DNA from: Cyanobacteria bacterium FACHB-502
GTDB lineage: Bacteria; Cyanobacteriota; Cyanobacteriia; Elainellales; Elainellaceae
Assembly (NCBI GenBank): GCA_014695325.1
Contig: JACJNZ010000039.1
Location: 1-64,000, forward strand
DNA: 64,000 bases
Direction of reading: 5' to 3'
Shown here: in pieces, positions 7,594-17,700 of the stretch
How the letters are laid out: every line of letters starts with the position of its first letter
Numbering within the stretch: position 1 is the first letter of the stretch
Notes under the pieces: model-generated
What the model was told of the DNA's origin: nothing
The model's database searches: none
What the model saw: the letters and a program-made list of their open reading frames with translations, nothing else
Position numbers and translations under genes: made by a program

Positions 7594-9828
7594 CTAACCC
7601 CTCACTCCCTCACACTCCTCCAAATACCGCCCGATCGCCCGCTCGAGAGTCGGTAGCAAAATGCCCCGTTCACTGGAAAGTGCACTGTACATTGGACGCG
7701 GAGCAGTGAAGCCGAGATCTTCAGTAGGACGGGCTTCAATTTGAGGTGATCGCATTCCTGCCATTTCTGCTGCTTGCCGCGCCAGGTTTGCCCAGGTGAT
7801 TTCGCCCGGATTTGCCAGATGCCACAAACCGCATTCGCCGTCGATCAGCAGATCCAGCGTGGTATTTACCAGATCAGGGACGTAGGTGGGGGAAACGATC
7901 GCATCTTCTGCCGCCACAAACGGTTTCCCAGCCGCCAGGGTTCTGAGGGCGATTGTCACGAAATTGTGCTGATCCCAGGGTCCGAAGAAGGCACTGGTGC
8001 GAATCACCAAAGCGCAGGGATGGGCAGATAGCACCCACTGTTCAGCAGTTGCCTTGCTGTGTCCGTAAACGTTAAGTGGCGCGACATCGTGGCTTTCGAG
8101 ATAGGGCTGGGTTTGGTTGCCGTCAAACACCAAGTCTGAGGAGAAAGTGACATAGCCAACATTGTGCTGCACACAAGACTGCGCCAGAATTGCCGCCCCT
8201 TCCGCGTTGATTTGCCGACATGCCTGGGGTTCATGTTCTGCGTCATCGACCCGCACATAGCCCGCCGTGTTAATCACTGCCCAGGGCTTTAGCTCTGCCA
8301 AAACGCGATCGACCGATTCCCGCTGAGTAATATCCATTTCCCGGCGAGACAGTAGCCGATAGGGAATTCCCCGAACTTCACAAATGCGAGCAAATGCCCG
8401 TCCCAGCGTTCCAGTCGCGCCTGTAATCAGCACCGGGGCAACGGTATCGAGTCGGGCCGAAACCGATGGCTGCACGGCGATACCTCCCTGCTCCTGACAG
8501 TTTACGGGCGGATAAAGAAGGCGATCGTCCCGTTTCCACCAGCCCGGAATTTCGAGCAATGGATGCTGATAATCTCGTCCTTCGCCGAAATAGCGCATCA
8601 TCAGGGCTAACGCAGTCGGACGCGGGGCAGGAGCGCGGAGGTCAAACACGCCAGGTTCGTAAAAGCCCTCATTGCGGGTGAGCAGCGTATTCCAGTCATA
8701 AGCCCCCAGCAGTGACCAAACCGTAACCGCCTGAATTAGAATGCCTTCCTGTTGCAACGCCTGAGCATCTTGCCAGACTTCCTGGAGCCAGCGCAATTGC
8801 TCTTCGCGAGTGCAGCCCAAATGCACTTCTGTAACGGCGACGCGAGGCGATTCTCCCTGCGGGGTGATCGTTCCTTGGTAGCGATCCCAGACTTCGCGCA
8901 GCAAGTCCTTCGGCGTGGGAATGCCTGCGGCACAAACGCGAACCGCTTCCACATCAGCGTATGAGTGCTTGCCGTTGCCACCATGTGTATGGGCAGGATA
9001 GCGATCGAGCCGTTCATCCAGAAACCGATCGCTGGTCATGTAGTGGTTAATGCCAAACACATCCGGCGGACAGGGATGCGCCCCAAACCAATCTAGTTCT
9101 GCCTCGGTGATGCCTGCCTTCAGCAAATACTTCCACATGGCATGGGTGCGATCGACCCGACCACAAACCAAATCAAATGATAGCCAGCGACGCTCGTTTT
9201 CAAATTCTGCCTGATACGCGAGCAGCGGCGTGCTGAACATCTTGCCCAGATCCTCGGTTTGAATCAGCTGAGCGGCAGGATTAATTTCGCGAATCGCCTG
9301 CATCGACAGCACCACCGCGCGACATTCGTTCAGCAGACACCGTAAAAACGTAGTATCGTCCCGACCGTGGGGATACCAGAGACCGTATAAGCCGCTAAAT
9401 CGGGCAGTGGTCAGCGGTTCATTGATCGGCGTGTAGGCATCAATCCAGGGATAGCGCGTTGCGACTGCACGGGCAAACTGAGCTAGCTTTTCGCCAAACT
9501 GCGGATCGATCAAACTGGTAGAGGCAGGTCCACTGCCGTGATGCACCAAGCCTGCGATCGGGCGAATGTCCAGCTCCCGCAAACGATTTAGGCGATCGTC
9601 TGTCCAGCTCCAGTCGGCGCAATCAATTCCCCCAGGGGCAATGCGCTCCCACACTACCGGATAGCGAATTGCCTTCACACCCAACGCGGCAAACTGCTCC
9701 AGATCTTCAGTACGGCTGTAGTGTCCGTTGCGCTCAAGCTGGTCAAAAAATCGATCGCCCACCCGATTTACGGTGCATTCAATGCCAGCCCAAAGTTCCA
9801 CGATCGGCGTTTGCCCTGCCTGTGTCAT
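7594..9828 (-). CDS. Glycoside hydrolase family 1-like / RmlD-like reductase fusion
   Basis: A two-domain protein of 744 residues. Residues about 10-420 form a GH1-like beta/alpha barrel with TPINEPLTTARFSGLYG (acid/base Glu in NEP) and AVTEVHLG (candidate nucleophile Glu). Residues about 465-740 form an extended-SDR domain like dTDP-4-dehydrorhamnose reductase, with VLITGATGTLGRAF for NAD(P) and YGHSK for the catalytic Tyr-Lys. Both active sites look intact. It is the last gene of a minus-strand set with UDP-galactopyranose mutase and a glycosyltransferase, so a role in making or trimming a surface glycan or its nucleotide-sugar donor is inferred. Such fusions occur in bacteria, but the reaction is unknown. 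Confidence 0.88.
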   Translation of the reverse strand: MTQAGQTPIVELWAGIECTVNRVGDRFFDQLERNGHYSRTEDLEQFAALGVKAIRYPVVWERIAPGGIDCADWSWTDDRLNRLRELDIRPIAGLVHHGSGPASTSLIDPQFGEKLAQFARAVATRYPWIDAYTPINEPLTTARFSGLYGLWYPHGRDDTTFLRCLLNECRAVVLSMQAIREINPAAQLIQTEDLGKMFSTPLLAYQAEFENERRWLSFDLVCGRVDRTHAMWKYLLKAGITEAELDWFGAHPCPPDVFGINHYMTSDRFLDERLDRYPAHTHGGNGKHSYADVEAVRVCAAGIPTPKDLLREVWDRYQGTITPQGESPRVAVTEVHLGCTREEQLRWLQEVWQDAQALQQEGILIQAVTVWSLLGAYDWNTLLTRNEGFYEPGVFDLRAPAPRPTALALMMRYFGEGRDYQHPLLEIPGWWKRDDRLLYPPVNCQEQGGIAVQPSVSARLDTVAPVLITGATGTLGRAFARICEVRGIPYRLLSRREMDITQRESVDRVLAELKPWAVINTAGYVRVDDAEHEPQACRQINAEGAAILAQSCVQHNVGYVTFSSDLVFDGNQTQPYLESHDVAPLNVYGHSKATAEQWVLSAHPCALVIRTSAFFGPWDQHNFVTIALRTLAAGKPFVAAEDAIVSPTYVPDLVNTTLDLLIDGECGLWHLANPGEITWANLARQAAEMAGMRSPQIEARPTEDLGFTAPRPMYSALSSERGILLPTLERAIGRYLEECEGVRG

Positions 9829-9981
9829 GCGGTGTTGCGCTCCAACTGACTGCTAGATTAGCGTTTAACTTTCCGTTTAACTTGCTCAGCTTGCCGAACT
9901 TCCCAATTCTGGCTACCGGATTTTGCCTATGTATTCTGGCTACTGGGTGCTCCCAAGTTTCCTGATGGGTGTTCAGAGCGT

Positions 9982-10206
9982 TTCAGCCCCCTAGATTCCA
10001 ATTCTGGGCGACTTTGAGCGATCGAGCGGCAGAAACGGTTCGACAGTCCACCTCAATTGGGGGACAAAGGAATCTTGCAGACGAACAGGCTCTTGGAATC
10101 AGCGATCGAAATGGATGTACACAGAAGCCTATTCTGAAAAAAACTTCATTGGCCTGCGGATTTCAAAGTCCCCCACCGTAGAGGAATTTAGGAGGCAATG
10201 TAGAAC
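9982..10206. repeat. Paired inverted repeat element, MITE-like
   Basis: The left end, 9982-10017, reads TTCAGCCCCCTAGATTCC and ends ACTTTGAG. The right end, 10164-10206, begins CAAAGTCCCCCACCG and ends TAGGAGGCAATGTAGAAC. The outer ends are inverted relative to each other and match the family seen at 3892, 48570 and 60446. About 145 bases of non-coding DNA lie between. The element fills most of the 429-base gap between the GH1 fusion gene and glf. No transposase is present. Confidence 0.6.
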
Positions 10207-10257
10207 CTCAAACACGTCTCAAGTAGCTGAGAAAATCAACAGTTTTCAATTCACGAA

Positions 10258-11376
10258 CTAGCGATTGATCACCACTTCCAGCGATTCCTTGCTGCTGAGC
10301 TGCTTGAAGATTGTCAACGCCTGCGCCACAACCTGATCCATGTTGTAATACTTGTAGGTCGCCAGTCGTCCCACAAAATGCACGTCGGGCGTTGCGTCGG
10401 CTAAGGCTTTGTACTTTTTGTACAGCTCGGCGTTTTCCGGACGGGGAACCGGATAGTAGGGGTCGCCCTCGGCTCTGGGATATTCGTACACGATGCTGGT
10501 TTTGTTGTGTTCCTGCCCAGTGAGATACTTAAACTCGGTGATGCGTGTATAGAGGTGTTCGTTGGGATAGTTCACCACGGGCGCATCCTGGAAGACGGGC
10601 TTATCATGGGTTTCGTGCTTGAACTGGAGCGATCGATAAGGCAGCTTCCCATAGCGATAATCAAAAAATTCATCCACCGGACCCGTGTAGATCATTTCCT
10701 TGAAAGGAATGACGTTCATAATTTCCCGATAGTCGGTGTTGAGCATGATTCTGATGTTGGGATTAGTCAACATCCGCTCAAACATCCGTGTAAAGCCGTG
10801 CAGCGGCATTGCCTGATAAGTATCGGTGAAATAGCGATCATCCCGGTTTATGCGGGTGGGAACGCGGGCAGTTACGGAGCGATCGAGTTCAGACGGATCC
10901 ATATCCCACTGTTTGCGCGTGTAGTTGCGGAAGAACTTTTCGTACAGTTCTCGCCCAACCTTACTCACCACCACATCTTCCGAGGTCAAAATCTGGTCAC
11001 GCGGTTCTGCAACGGATGCAAAAAACTCTTCGACCTGGAATGAAGTTAACTTTAGCCCGTACAGTTTATTAATCGTATCCAGATTGATCGGAATCGGGAC
11101 AAGCTGACCGTCTACGCTGGCAAGTACACGGTGTTCATAGCGTCGCCACTCAGTAAACTGCGACAAATACTCAAACACATCCCGCGCATTCGTATGGAAA
11201 ATATGCGGACCATACCGATGCACTAAAATTCCATTGTCATCGTAGTGATCGTAAGCGTTTCCAGCAATGTGATTGCGGCGATCGACAATCAAAACTTTTT
11301 TCTCAAGCTGGCTTGCAAGCCGCTCTGCTAAAACGCTGCCTGCGAAACCTGCACCAACTATTAAATAATCAAACAT
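10258..11376 (-). CDS. glf: UDP-galactopyranose mutase
   Basis: An FAD-dependent enzyme that interconverts UDP-galactopyranose and UDP-galactofuranose, the donor for Galf-containing surface polysaccharide. 372 residues, usual family length. The dinucleotide motif YLIVGAGFAGSVLAERLA is at the N-terminus, followed by VLIVDRRNHIAGNAYD and HRYGPHIFHTNARDVFEYL (the conserved PHIFHT). Near the end VHFVGRLATYKYYNMDQVV is the diagnostic mutase motif. ATG 11376 has AGAGGATG upstream. It sits between the glycosyltransferase (upstream) and the GH1/RmlD fusion (downstream), all on the minus strand. Confidence 0.96.
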   Translation of the reverse strand: MFDYLIVGAGFAGSVLAERLASQLEKKVLIVDRRNHIAGNAYDHYDDNGILVHRYGPHIFHTNARDVFEYLSQFTEWRRYEHRVLASVDGQLVPIPINLDTINKLYGLKLTSFQVEEFFASVAEPRDQILTSEDVVVSKVGRELYEKFFRNYTRKQWDMDPSELDRSVTARVPTRINRDDRYFTDTYQAMPLHGFTRMFERMLTNPNIRIMLNTDYREIMNVIPFKEMIYTGPVDEFFDYRYGKLPYRSLQFKHETHDKPVFQDAPVVNYPNEHLYTRITEFKYLTGQEHNKTSIVYEYPRAEGDPYYPVPRPENAELYKKYKALADATPDVHFVGRLATYKYYNMDQVVAQALTIFKQLSSKESLEVVINR

Positions 11377-11628
11377 TTAAGACATCCTCTCAGTGAAGTG
11401 TTAGCGAATAATGATGTAAATCGTTTAGTCGAATGAAGGGAACAAGATCAAATGCGCTCTAAAAAATCGAGAAGAAGCCTGTAGCGTGAGCACAACCAAT
11501 GGAGTCTCAGAAATAGATACGTTAGGAAACCACTAACGCATCGACTGTAAATAGTGAACATTGAACGCTTCAAAATTTGGGATTCGATCGAGAGGAGACT
11601 CAGCAGCCTCCCCCGTCGTTTCTGCAGC

Positions 11629-12927
11629 TTAGATTGCCACTTCTTTGTCAGTTACGGCAGACATCGGTTCTTTCGCTGCGCTCTGCGCTGATCGCTTTAC
11701 TCCCGCTTGAGCAGATTTTCCGGGCTTCGATGCTCCTGCAACGGGTTGCGTCATCGCTTCGCTAAACTGCTGCTGCTTGCGAGCGATCGTCTTTTGCATC
11801 AGGTCGCTCATGGTTGACCAGGTGCGATCCCACGAGGTCTGCGACAGAAAAGCATCCACGCGATCGAGCCATTCAGGATCTTGTCCCTGCTGCATCGCCG
11901 TTTCGATCGCTGCCACAAACTCCTCAGCCGTTTCAGCAATTTGCACCAAATTCTGCTCGCCATAGGGGCGTACGACATCCCGAATCGGGGTCGAAACAAC
12001 GGGCTTTCCGCCTGCTAGATATTCGGGCGTTTTCGTGGGGCTGATAAAGCGAGTCGATTCATTCCGGGCAAACGGCAGCAGTGCAACATCCCAGCCTGCC
12101 AGATAGTGCGGCAGCTCCGAATAAGATTTGCCGCCAAGATAGTGAATATTGGCATAGCGCGGCAGGCTGGCGGGATCAATCTTCACCACCGGACCAATCA
12201 TGACAAACTGCCATTCTGGTTTCGCCTGAGCAATTTGATCGAGCAGCGCAATGTCAAAGCGTTCGTCCAGCACACCATAGAAGCCCATGCGAGGATGGGG
12301 AATTCCTGCCTGGTCGGCTGGGTCTGCCGGAGCCTGACGCGCCTGATTGAAATGGGCGGCCTCAATGCTGCTGGGAAACGCATACGCCTGCGGATGGCGA
12401 TCGCGCTTCGCTTCGTAAAGGCTTTGCCCCCCTGTAAAAACCAGGTCTGCCATATCGAACAACCGCTCTTCGCGCTCACGCAGAGCAGGCGGCGCACCTT
12501 TGAACGCAGACAGTTCATCCATACAGTCATACACGACTAGCGACGGGGTGAGATGCTCGGCAAGCGGCAGCATCATGGGCGTGTAATACCAGCAGATGTA
12601 GTCGTGAATCTCTTGCTCTGCCATCAAGTCATCAATCAACCCTTGCAGAATGGCGATCGTCACATCCTCGGTCAATCCCTTTGGCAAATGAGGGACAGCA
12701 ACCCACACTCCACACTCGCGCCTGCTCACCTCAAGCCGCCAGTGATTTTCATCGGTGAACATGGGTTCTTCAATGAAAAAGACTCTGCGTTCTGATGCAC
12801 AGCGACTCAACAAGTGCTGAGGACGCTGGTAAACAAAATCCCATCGCAAGTGGGACAAACAGATCAGATCAGGCATATCAGATGAATATTTGCCGTTAAT
12901 CTGTTCATTTAAAGGGTGATTCGACAT
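11629..12927 (-). CDS. Glycosyltransferase, GT4-like
   Basis: A 432-residue cytoplasmic or membrane-associated glycosyltransferase of the GT-B fold. Signals are LSHLRWDFVYQRPQHLLSR near the start, DCMDELSAFKGAPPALREREE in the middle and, in the donor half, MGFYGVLDERFD, IHYLGGKSYSELPHYL and a late FISPTKTPEYLAGGKPVVST, the E-x7-E-like donor-binding segment of GT4 enzymes. The last 50 residues are a Lys/Ala/Ser-rich tail. The start at 12927 has GAGG upstream; an internal Met (MPDLICLSHL) is an alternative. It is the first gene of the Glf cluster and presumably transfers a sugar onto the same glycan; acceptor unknown. Confidence 0.9.
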   Translation of the reverse strand: MSNHPLNEQINGKYSSDMPDLICLSHLRWDFVYQRPQHLLSRCASERRVFFIEEPMFTDENHWRLEVSRRECGVWVAVPHLPKGLTEDVTIAILQGLIDDLMAEQEIHDYICWYYTPMMLPLAEHLTPSLVVYDCMDELSAFKGAPPALREREERLFDMADLVFTGGQSLYEAKRDRHPQAYAFPSSIEAAHFNQARQAPADPADQAGIPHPRMGFYGVLDERFDIALLDQIAQAKPEWQFVMIGPVVKIDPASLPRYANIHYLGGKSYSELPHYLAGWDVALLPFARNESTRFISPTKTPEYLAGGKPVVSTPIRDVVRPYGEQNLVQIAETAEEFVAAIETAMQQGQDPEWLDRVDAFLSQTSWDRTWSTMSDLMQKTIARKQQQFSEAMTQPVAGASKPGKSAQAGVKRSAQSAAKEPMSAVTDKEVAI

Positions 12928-14042
12928 TCTGACCTCAAAAGTTGAAACGAAGTGAAACAGTTAAAGATAAACCTCAAATTGCTTCAGAAATTAGGAAGAT
13001 AATTCTCAGATCAACGGTTCGTTCACATAGGAAATTGATATCTTCCCTGAACTGAGGAAGGGAACAGGAAGGCAATTCCTCGATTAAAAACTTATCAGTT
13101 CTAATTGCTTCTAAACATCCAACTAAAGGATAGATGATGTACGCCTAAAGGGGGATATGCTCAGCCCTGTAGACTGTAGCTACCTCGCACAGTAGAGTTA
13201 CAAAGCTACTAAACAAGAAGTACTTCTTGGGGTAGAATCTCTATTCTGGCAATAGATTTTCTCAAAGTGCATTGGAGATTAGCAATTATGTAGCAATTCA
13301 ATGCGAGCATTTATTTTGCCTACATCCTTGAGTTCTTTATTAGCGTGATTGGCTGTTTAAAAAGCAATCTATCAAAAATTTAGGTGTTGAATAATTTCCC
13401 CAACTCTAATCAAAAGTTAGGGTTGCTTTAGGAGAGTATTTGAGAATGTTTGAGGACTTTTGAGATGTTTAAAACGAATCAATTGTCCTGTTTTTTTCCT
13501 AGATTCGCTATAAATAAAAAACTTTGAGAACTCGGAAGCGAACGAAGCTTTTCCGAGAATTGAAAAGCCAAAATTGGAAAACCAGAACTAGAAAACCAGA
13601 GTTGGAAAATTAGCGAAGCAATTCGGCTTATCAGGATGCGATCGGGTTTGCAGCATCGGCCCAGGCGGGGCAGGATGAGCAGTTGCCCTCGCCGGACAAT
13701 GACAGTAGTGTCACTGAAAGACGGTAATACCACCGAAAAATGAATAAATGTGAAGGAAAAATAAAGCTGAAGGACATATCAAGACGAACCGCTGCAGTTT
13801 GACTAAGGGATAAGCCCTTGGGCGGCGCTCGACTTCAGCTCAAGCCTGCAACGGTCACAAAAGTTCTTTTAGCTGCAGCTAGACCCCGTAATGTCTACAA
13901 ATTCACAGAAATCTTTTCCTAACTTGATGTAAATTTTTAGAAAATCCCCCATTGCACAATATTACTTTTTAAGCAGTGCTCTTATGCTTGAAGCTATGGG
14001 TAAAGTAAAAAATATAAGTATATTTTCTGAGGAAAGCGGCGC
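12928..14042. other. Long non-coding spacer between the glycan operon and comFB
   Basis: About 1.1 kb without a credible gene; the one frame over 80 codons on the minus strand lacks protein-like composition. It holds a perfect 16-base palindrome at 13214-13229, a hairpin at 13530-13556 (CTCGGAA...TTCCGAG), and near-tandem TTGGAAAACCAGA words at about 13573-13610. It must contain the divergent promoters of the glycan operon and comFB, but no sigma-70 boxes are convincing. Confidence 0.6.
13214..13229. promoter_or_regulatory. Perfect 16-base palindrome, candidate operator
   Basis: CAAGAAGTACTTCTTG equals its own reverse complement. It lies about 290 bases upstream of the glycosyltransferase start on the minus strand, in a divergent intergenic region. 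A dimeric regulator site is one reading; chance is another. Confidence 0.35.
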
Positions 14043-14678
14043 ATGGGTACTTACAAGAACATCATGGAGCTATTGGTCGAGGAGGAAGTCATTCGTCAGT
14101 GCAAAACGCTTTCTGCCCGTGCCTCTGCCTATATCAACTCAGAGGAACTGATTGCCTATGCTCTGAATCAACTGCCGCCACTGTATGCGACCAGCGAGCA
14201 GGGTTTGGAATACCAGATTCAAAAAGGCAAAATCAAGTTTTCGCCCCAGATTACGCAGGCAGTCCAGAGGGCGATCGCGGCAGTTCGACGTGACCCTTTG
14301 CGGCGATACACCCCCCTGAAGCAGAATCAGGCCGCCCCCCTGAGCGACGTGCTGAAACAGGTGCGCCACTTGCTCAAAGATGATGATATTCAGTGGGAAA
14401 CACTGCCTTCTGCGGTGGAGCGGGCAATCAAGCGGGCAGCTTTTCGGGCAGCTCAGGGCGGCTCTTCGTGGCACGAGCGCACTTCAGCGGATCGAGGCAT
14501 GGGTAGCCGATCTGCTCAAACGGCTAGAGCTTCTGCGGCGGTTCGTCCGACTGCTCCTGCCCCGTCGATGCCTGCCCCGCCTGCTTCTGCTCCTGCCCCA
14601 ATCGCCCCAATTGCATCGATGACCAATGGCAATGATCCCGAATATGGCTGGGATGATCCACTCTATTTTTCACGCTAA
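14043..14678 (+). CDS. comFB: ComFB-family protein, putative cyclic-di-nucleotide receptor
   Basis: A 211-residue protein. The first roughly 95 residues match the ComFB (late competence development) fold: YKNIMELLVEEEVIRQCKTL, then INSEELIAYALNQLPPLYAT, where the ALNxLPPxY motif is diagnostic. The four Cys typical of Bacillus ComFB are mostly absent. Cyanobacterial ComFB proteins have been described as c-di-GMP/c-di-AMP receptors affecting competence, motility or cell size, so a signalling role is likely here. The C-terminal third is an Ala/Pro-rich disordered tail ending YGWDDPLYFSR. A GAGGAAAG site precedes ATG 14043. It is monocistronic and convergent with the UPF0182 gene. Confidence 0.85.
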   Translation: MGTYKNIMELLVEEEVIRQCKTLSARASAYINSEELIAYALNQLPPLYATSEQGLEYQIQKGKIKFSPQITQAVQRAIAAVRRDPLRRYTPLKQNQAAPLSDVLKQVRHLLKDDDIQWETLPSAVERAIKRAAFRAAQGGSSWHERTSADRGMGSRSAQTARASAAVRPTAPAPSMPAPPASAPAPIAPIASMTNGNDPEYGWDDPLYFSR

Positions 14679-14763
14679 TTCTCTTTGCCCTAACTGCCTT
14701 TGCGCTCATTCTCCTCGCGCTAGTCATTCCCTTTGGGTTAGGTAACGCTCAACTTGCTTCTAC

Positions 14764-17700
14764 CTAATCCACGGGCAACGCTCCATCTTCAACCGATCGC
14801 ACGATCGGGGCGGCGGCTTCAGGCGGCTGAAAAATTGCCTTGAGTGACTGTTCAAGCGTTTCGGCCATGGCAATCCGGTTGGCAAAGGCAACAATAACAC
14901 GCACCAGGGTCGGGAGCTGGTTTTGCTCCGCTTCAAGATAAAGCGGCTCCACGTACAGCAGCGATTGCTCGATCGGAATGACTAGCAGATTGCCTTGTGT
15001 CGCACGAGAGCGTTGCCGGTTCCAGAGGGTGATTTGCTGCGAAATAACCGGGTCCTGATTAATCCGGGCTTCGATCTGCTCTGGACCAAACACTAACTCC
15101 TGCTTGGGAAACACGTAGAGCAGCATTCTGCCGTACTGTTCGCCGTCCGATCGCGCTGCCATCCACGCAATCAAGTTATTGCGCTGAGCCGGGGTAAAGG
15201 GATAGAGCAGCACAAATTCTTCACTGGAGGCGATCGGCAGCTTGGTAATCAGGTAATACGGCTCAACGCGCTGGGGCTGATTTCCGTAAATTTCGTTAGG
15301 CGCACGCCACAAATCTTCCCGGTTATAAAACACCACCGGATCGATCATGTGATATGTCATCAAATGATTAGACTGCACCTGAAACAGATCCACTGGATAG
15401 CGAATGTGCTGCTGCAAGGCTTCGGGCATTGCGCTCAAAGGCTGAAACAGATCGGGAAAGATTTGCTGCCAGGTCTGAATGATCGGATCGGTGGGGTCGG
15501 CGACGTAGAAATTGACCGAGCCGTGATAAGCATCAATCAGGATTTTTACCGAATTTCGCACATAGTTAAACTCATTTCCCAGCGGGTCAGAATAAGGAAA
15601 TCGCTCGCTCGTTGTGTAGGCATCGATCATCCAGTACAAATAGCCCTCATCTGGCAGCGGCGAAACCTGACGGGCTGCTCCGCGCTGCCATTGCTTATTG
15701 CCGACATCGGCGACCACCAGATAAGGGTTGCTGTCAAATCGTAGAAATGGGGCGATCGTCTGAACCCGCTCCTGAATGCGGCGGCGAAACAGCAGGCGAG
15801 TTTCGGTTGTCAAATCATTGTTAAACAGCATCCGCCAATCGCGCAGATATTCCGCAAAGAGCAATCGCTGCCACTGTTGACCGATCGCCACACCACCGCG
15901 CCCGTCGTACAGGTTATACACATTTTCGCTGCCGCTGGGATAATCCAGTTCGGGAGTGCGAGTCGGGGTCATCACGTAGGATTTCGTCAGCTCACCGAAA
16001 TAAATACGCGGTTTGCCCACCGGAATGCTGCTGGCAATGCGATCGCTGCTGGGGCTGCCAGGAATGCCCTGAATGTAGTATTCGGGCAGCCCGCCTTCAG
16101 CAACCTGATTCACCGGACTGACCGTAAAGCCGTATCCGTGGGTGTAAACCAAATGCTGATTCACCCAGGTTTTTGCCACTTCTGGAACCGTATCAAAATC
16201 CAGTTCGCGGGCAGCAATCAAAACCTGCTGCTGGGTAATTGTCCCGTCTTCGTTGAGCAGCCTGTAGCGATCGATATCTGCCCCCGGAAACTCATAATAG
16301 GGGCGAATGCGCTGAAGCTGGCGGTTGGTTTCCAGTAGGGGGCGCGTGTCCCACAGGCGGATGTTATCGATCGTCAGGTCATTTTGCTGAATATCGGCGG
16401 CGGCAAGCGTTGGTTCTGGGTTAAACGTCTCAACATCGATTTTGTTCAGGTCAAAGGCTTCGCGGGTAAGGGCAATCGTTCGCTCTAGATAGGGCTGCTC
16501 GACCTGAAGCTCGTTGGGCTGCACGACTAGTCGCTGAACGGCAAAAGGTAAAATTTCTCCGCCGATCGCGGCTGCGATACCAAAGGTGATCAGGGCAGTC
16601 AGGGGAGTCAGGCGTAATCGCTGAGGTTGTGCTTCGGGCTGAGGCAAGCTAGAGCGGAAGGAACGGGAGCGAGAAGCAACGCCAGAAGAACCACGGGAAT
16701 TGGCGATCGGATAAGCAATATTAGAAAACTGAAATTCGGGGTCTGCCGAAGTTTGCTTTCCCCGTCGAGGAAGCAGTTCACGATCGCGTCGGACTGAAGG
16801 AGCCGATTTTGTAGAGATTTGCCTGCCTGTACCGCGTTTTCTAGGGTGCCAGCCGAAACCCAGTATGAAGGAGCCGATCGACAGCAGGAGTGCAAGTAAA
16901 CTTAGCCCCGTATCAACAGGTAATTCGATGCTGAGGTTGGTGAAGCTTGCCCCGTAGGAAATCCCCAGCGGCGAGAACAGCAGGCGATAGCGATCGAGCC
17001 ATTGGCTCAGGGCAACCGTCAGCAGCCAAAAGCCGCCCAGCCGATACAAATGATGCCGCTGCGCCTGTGGAAAGCCCCCGAATTCGCCGCGACTAAGGCT
17101 GTCGTTCGATCGCAAATAAAGCAGCAGCACCGAACCGAACGTCAGCACAGATAGCCCGACCAGCCAGAACTGCAAAAGCTGCCAGCAGGGCAGGGTAAAA
17201 ATAAAAAAGCTCAGGTCTCTGCCGAAAACGGGATCGATCTGGTTGAAAGAAGTGGGATGCAAGCCTGCCAGAATCGTCGTCCACTGTTCAGACATCACCA
17301 GTCCAAAACCGAGACTTAGCAGCAGGGCGATCGTCCCCAAAACAAACCGAGGTAGCAGCAGCAGCCCGGTCGTGAGTGCCGCCACCCCTGCCCCTCCCCA
17401 CAGTCCCCCACCTTGCTGCCCCACGATTTTTCCAATCCAATCTGCCACCGCCTGCGGACGAAACGGCTCTGGAACTGATGGCGATCGATAGGCAACGACT
17501 TCCCCGATCGCAGAAGCGGCAAAGCGAGGATGCCAGTGCTGCACCATGGCCTGCCCATACTCAACCCCCAGCAGCGCGATCGTCAAACTCAGCAGCAGAA
17601 TCAGCGGAAATAGCCGCACCATCCCCTTGCGATGAGAAACACCGGGATCAGGCAGTGCTTTGGCATAATGCTGTGCCTGTCGCCACTGAGTGCCCCACAC

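Noticed and set aside
10507-11043. 178-codon plus-strand frame opposite glf
   Set aside because: Antisense to a clear UDP-galactopyranose mutase with all family motifs; a shadow frame.
13479-13733. 84-codon minus-strand frame in the long spacer before comFB
   Set aside because: Phe/Ser/Leu composition follows from repeated GGAAAACCAGA-type words on the other strand; no start signal or family.
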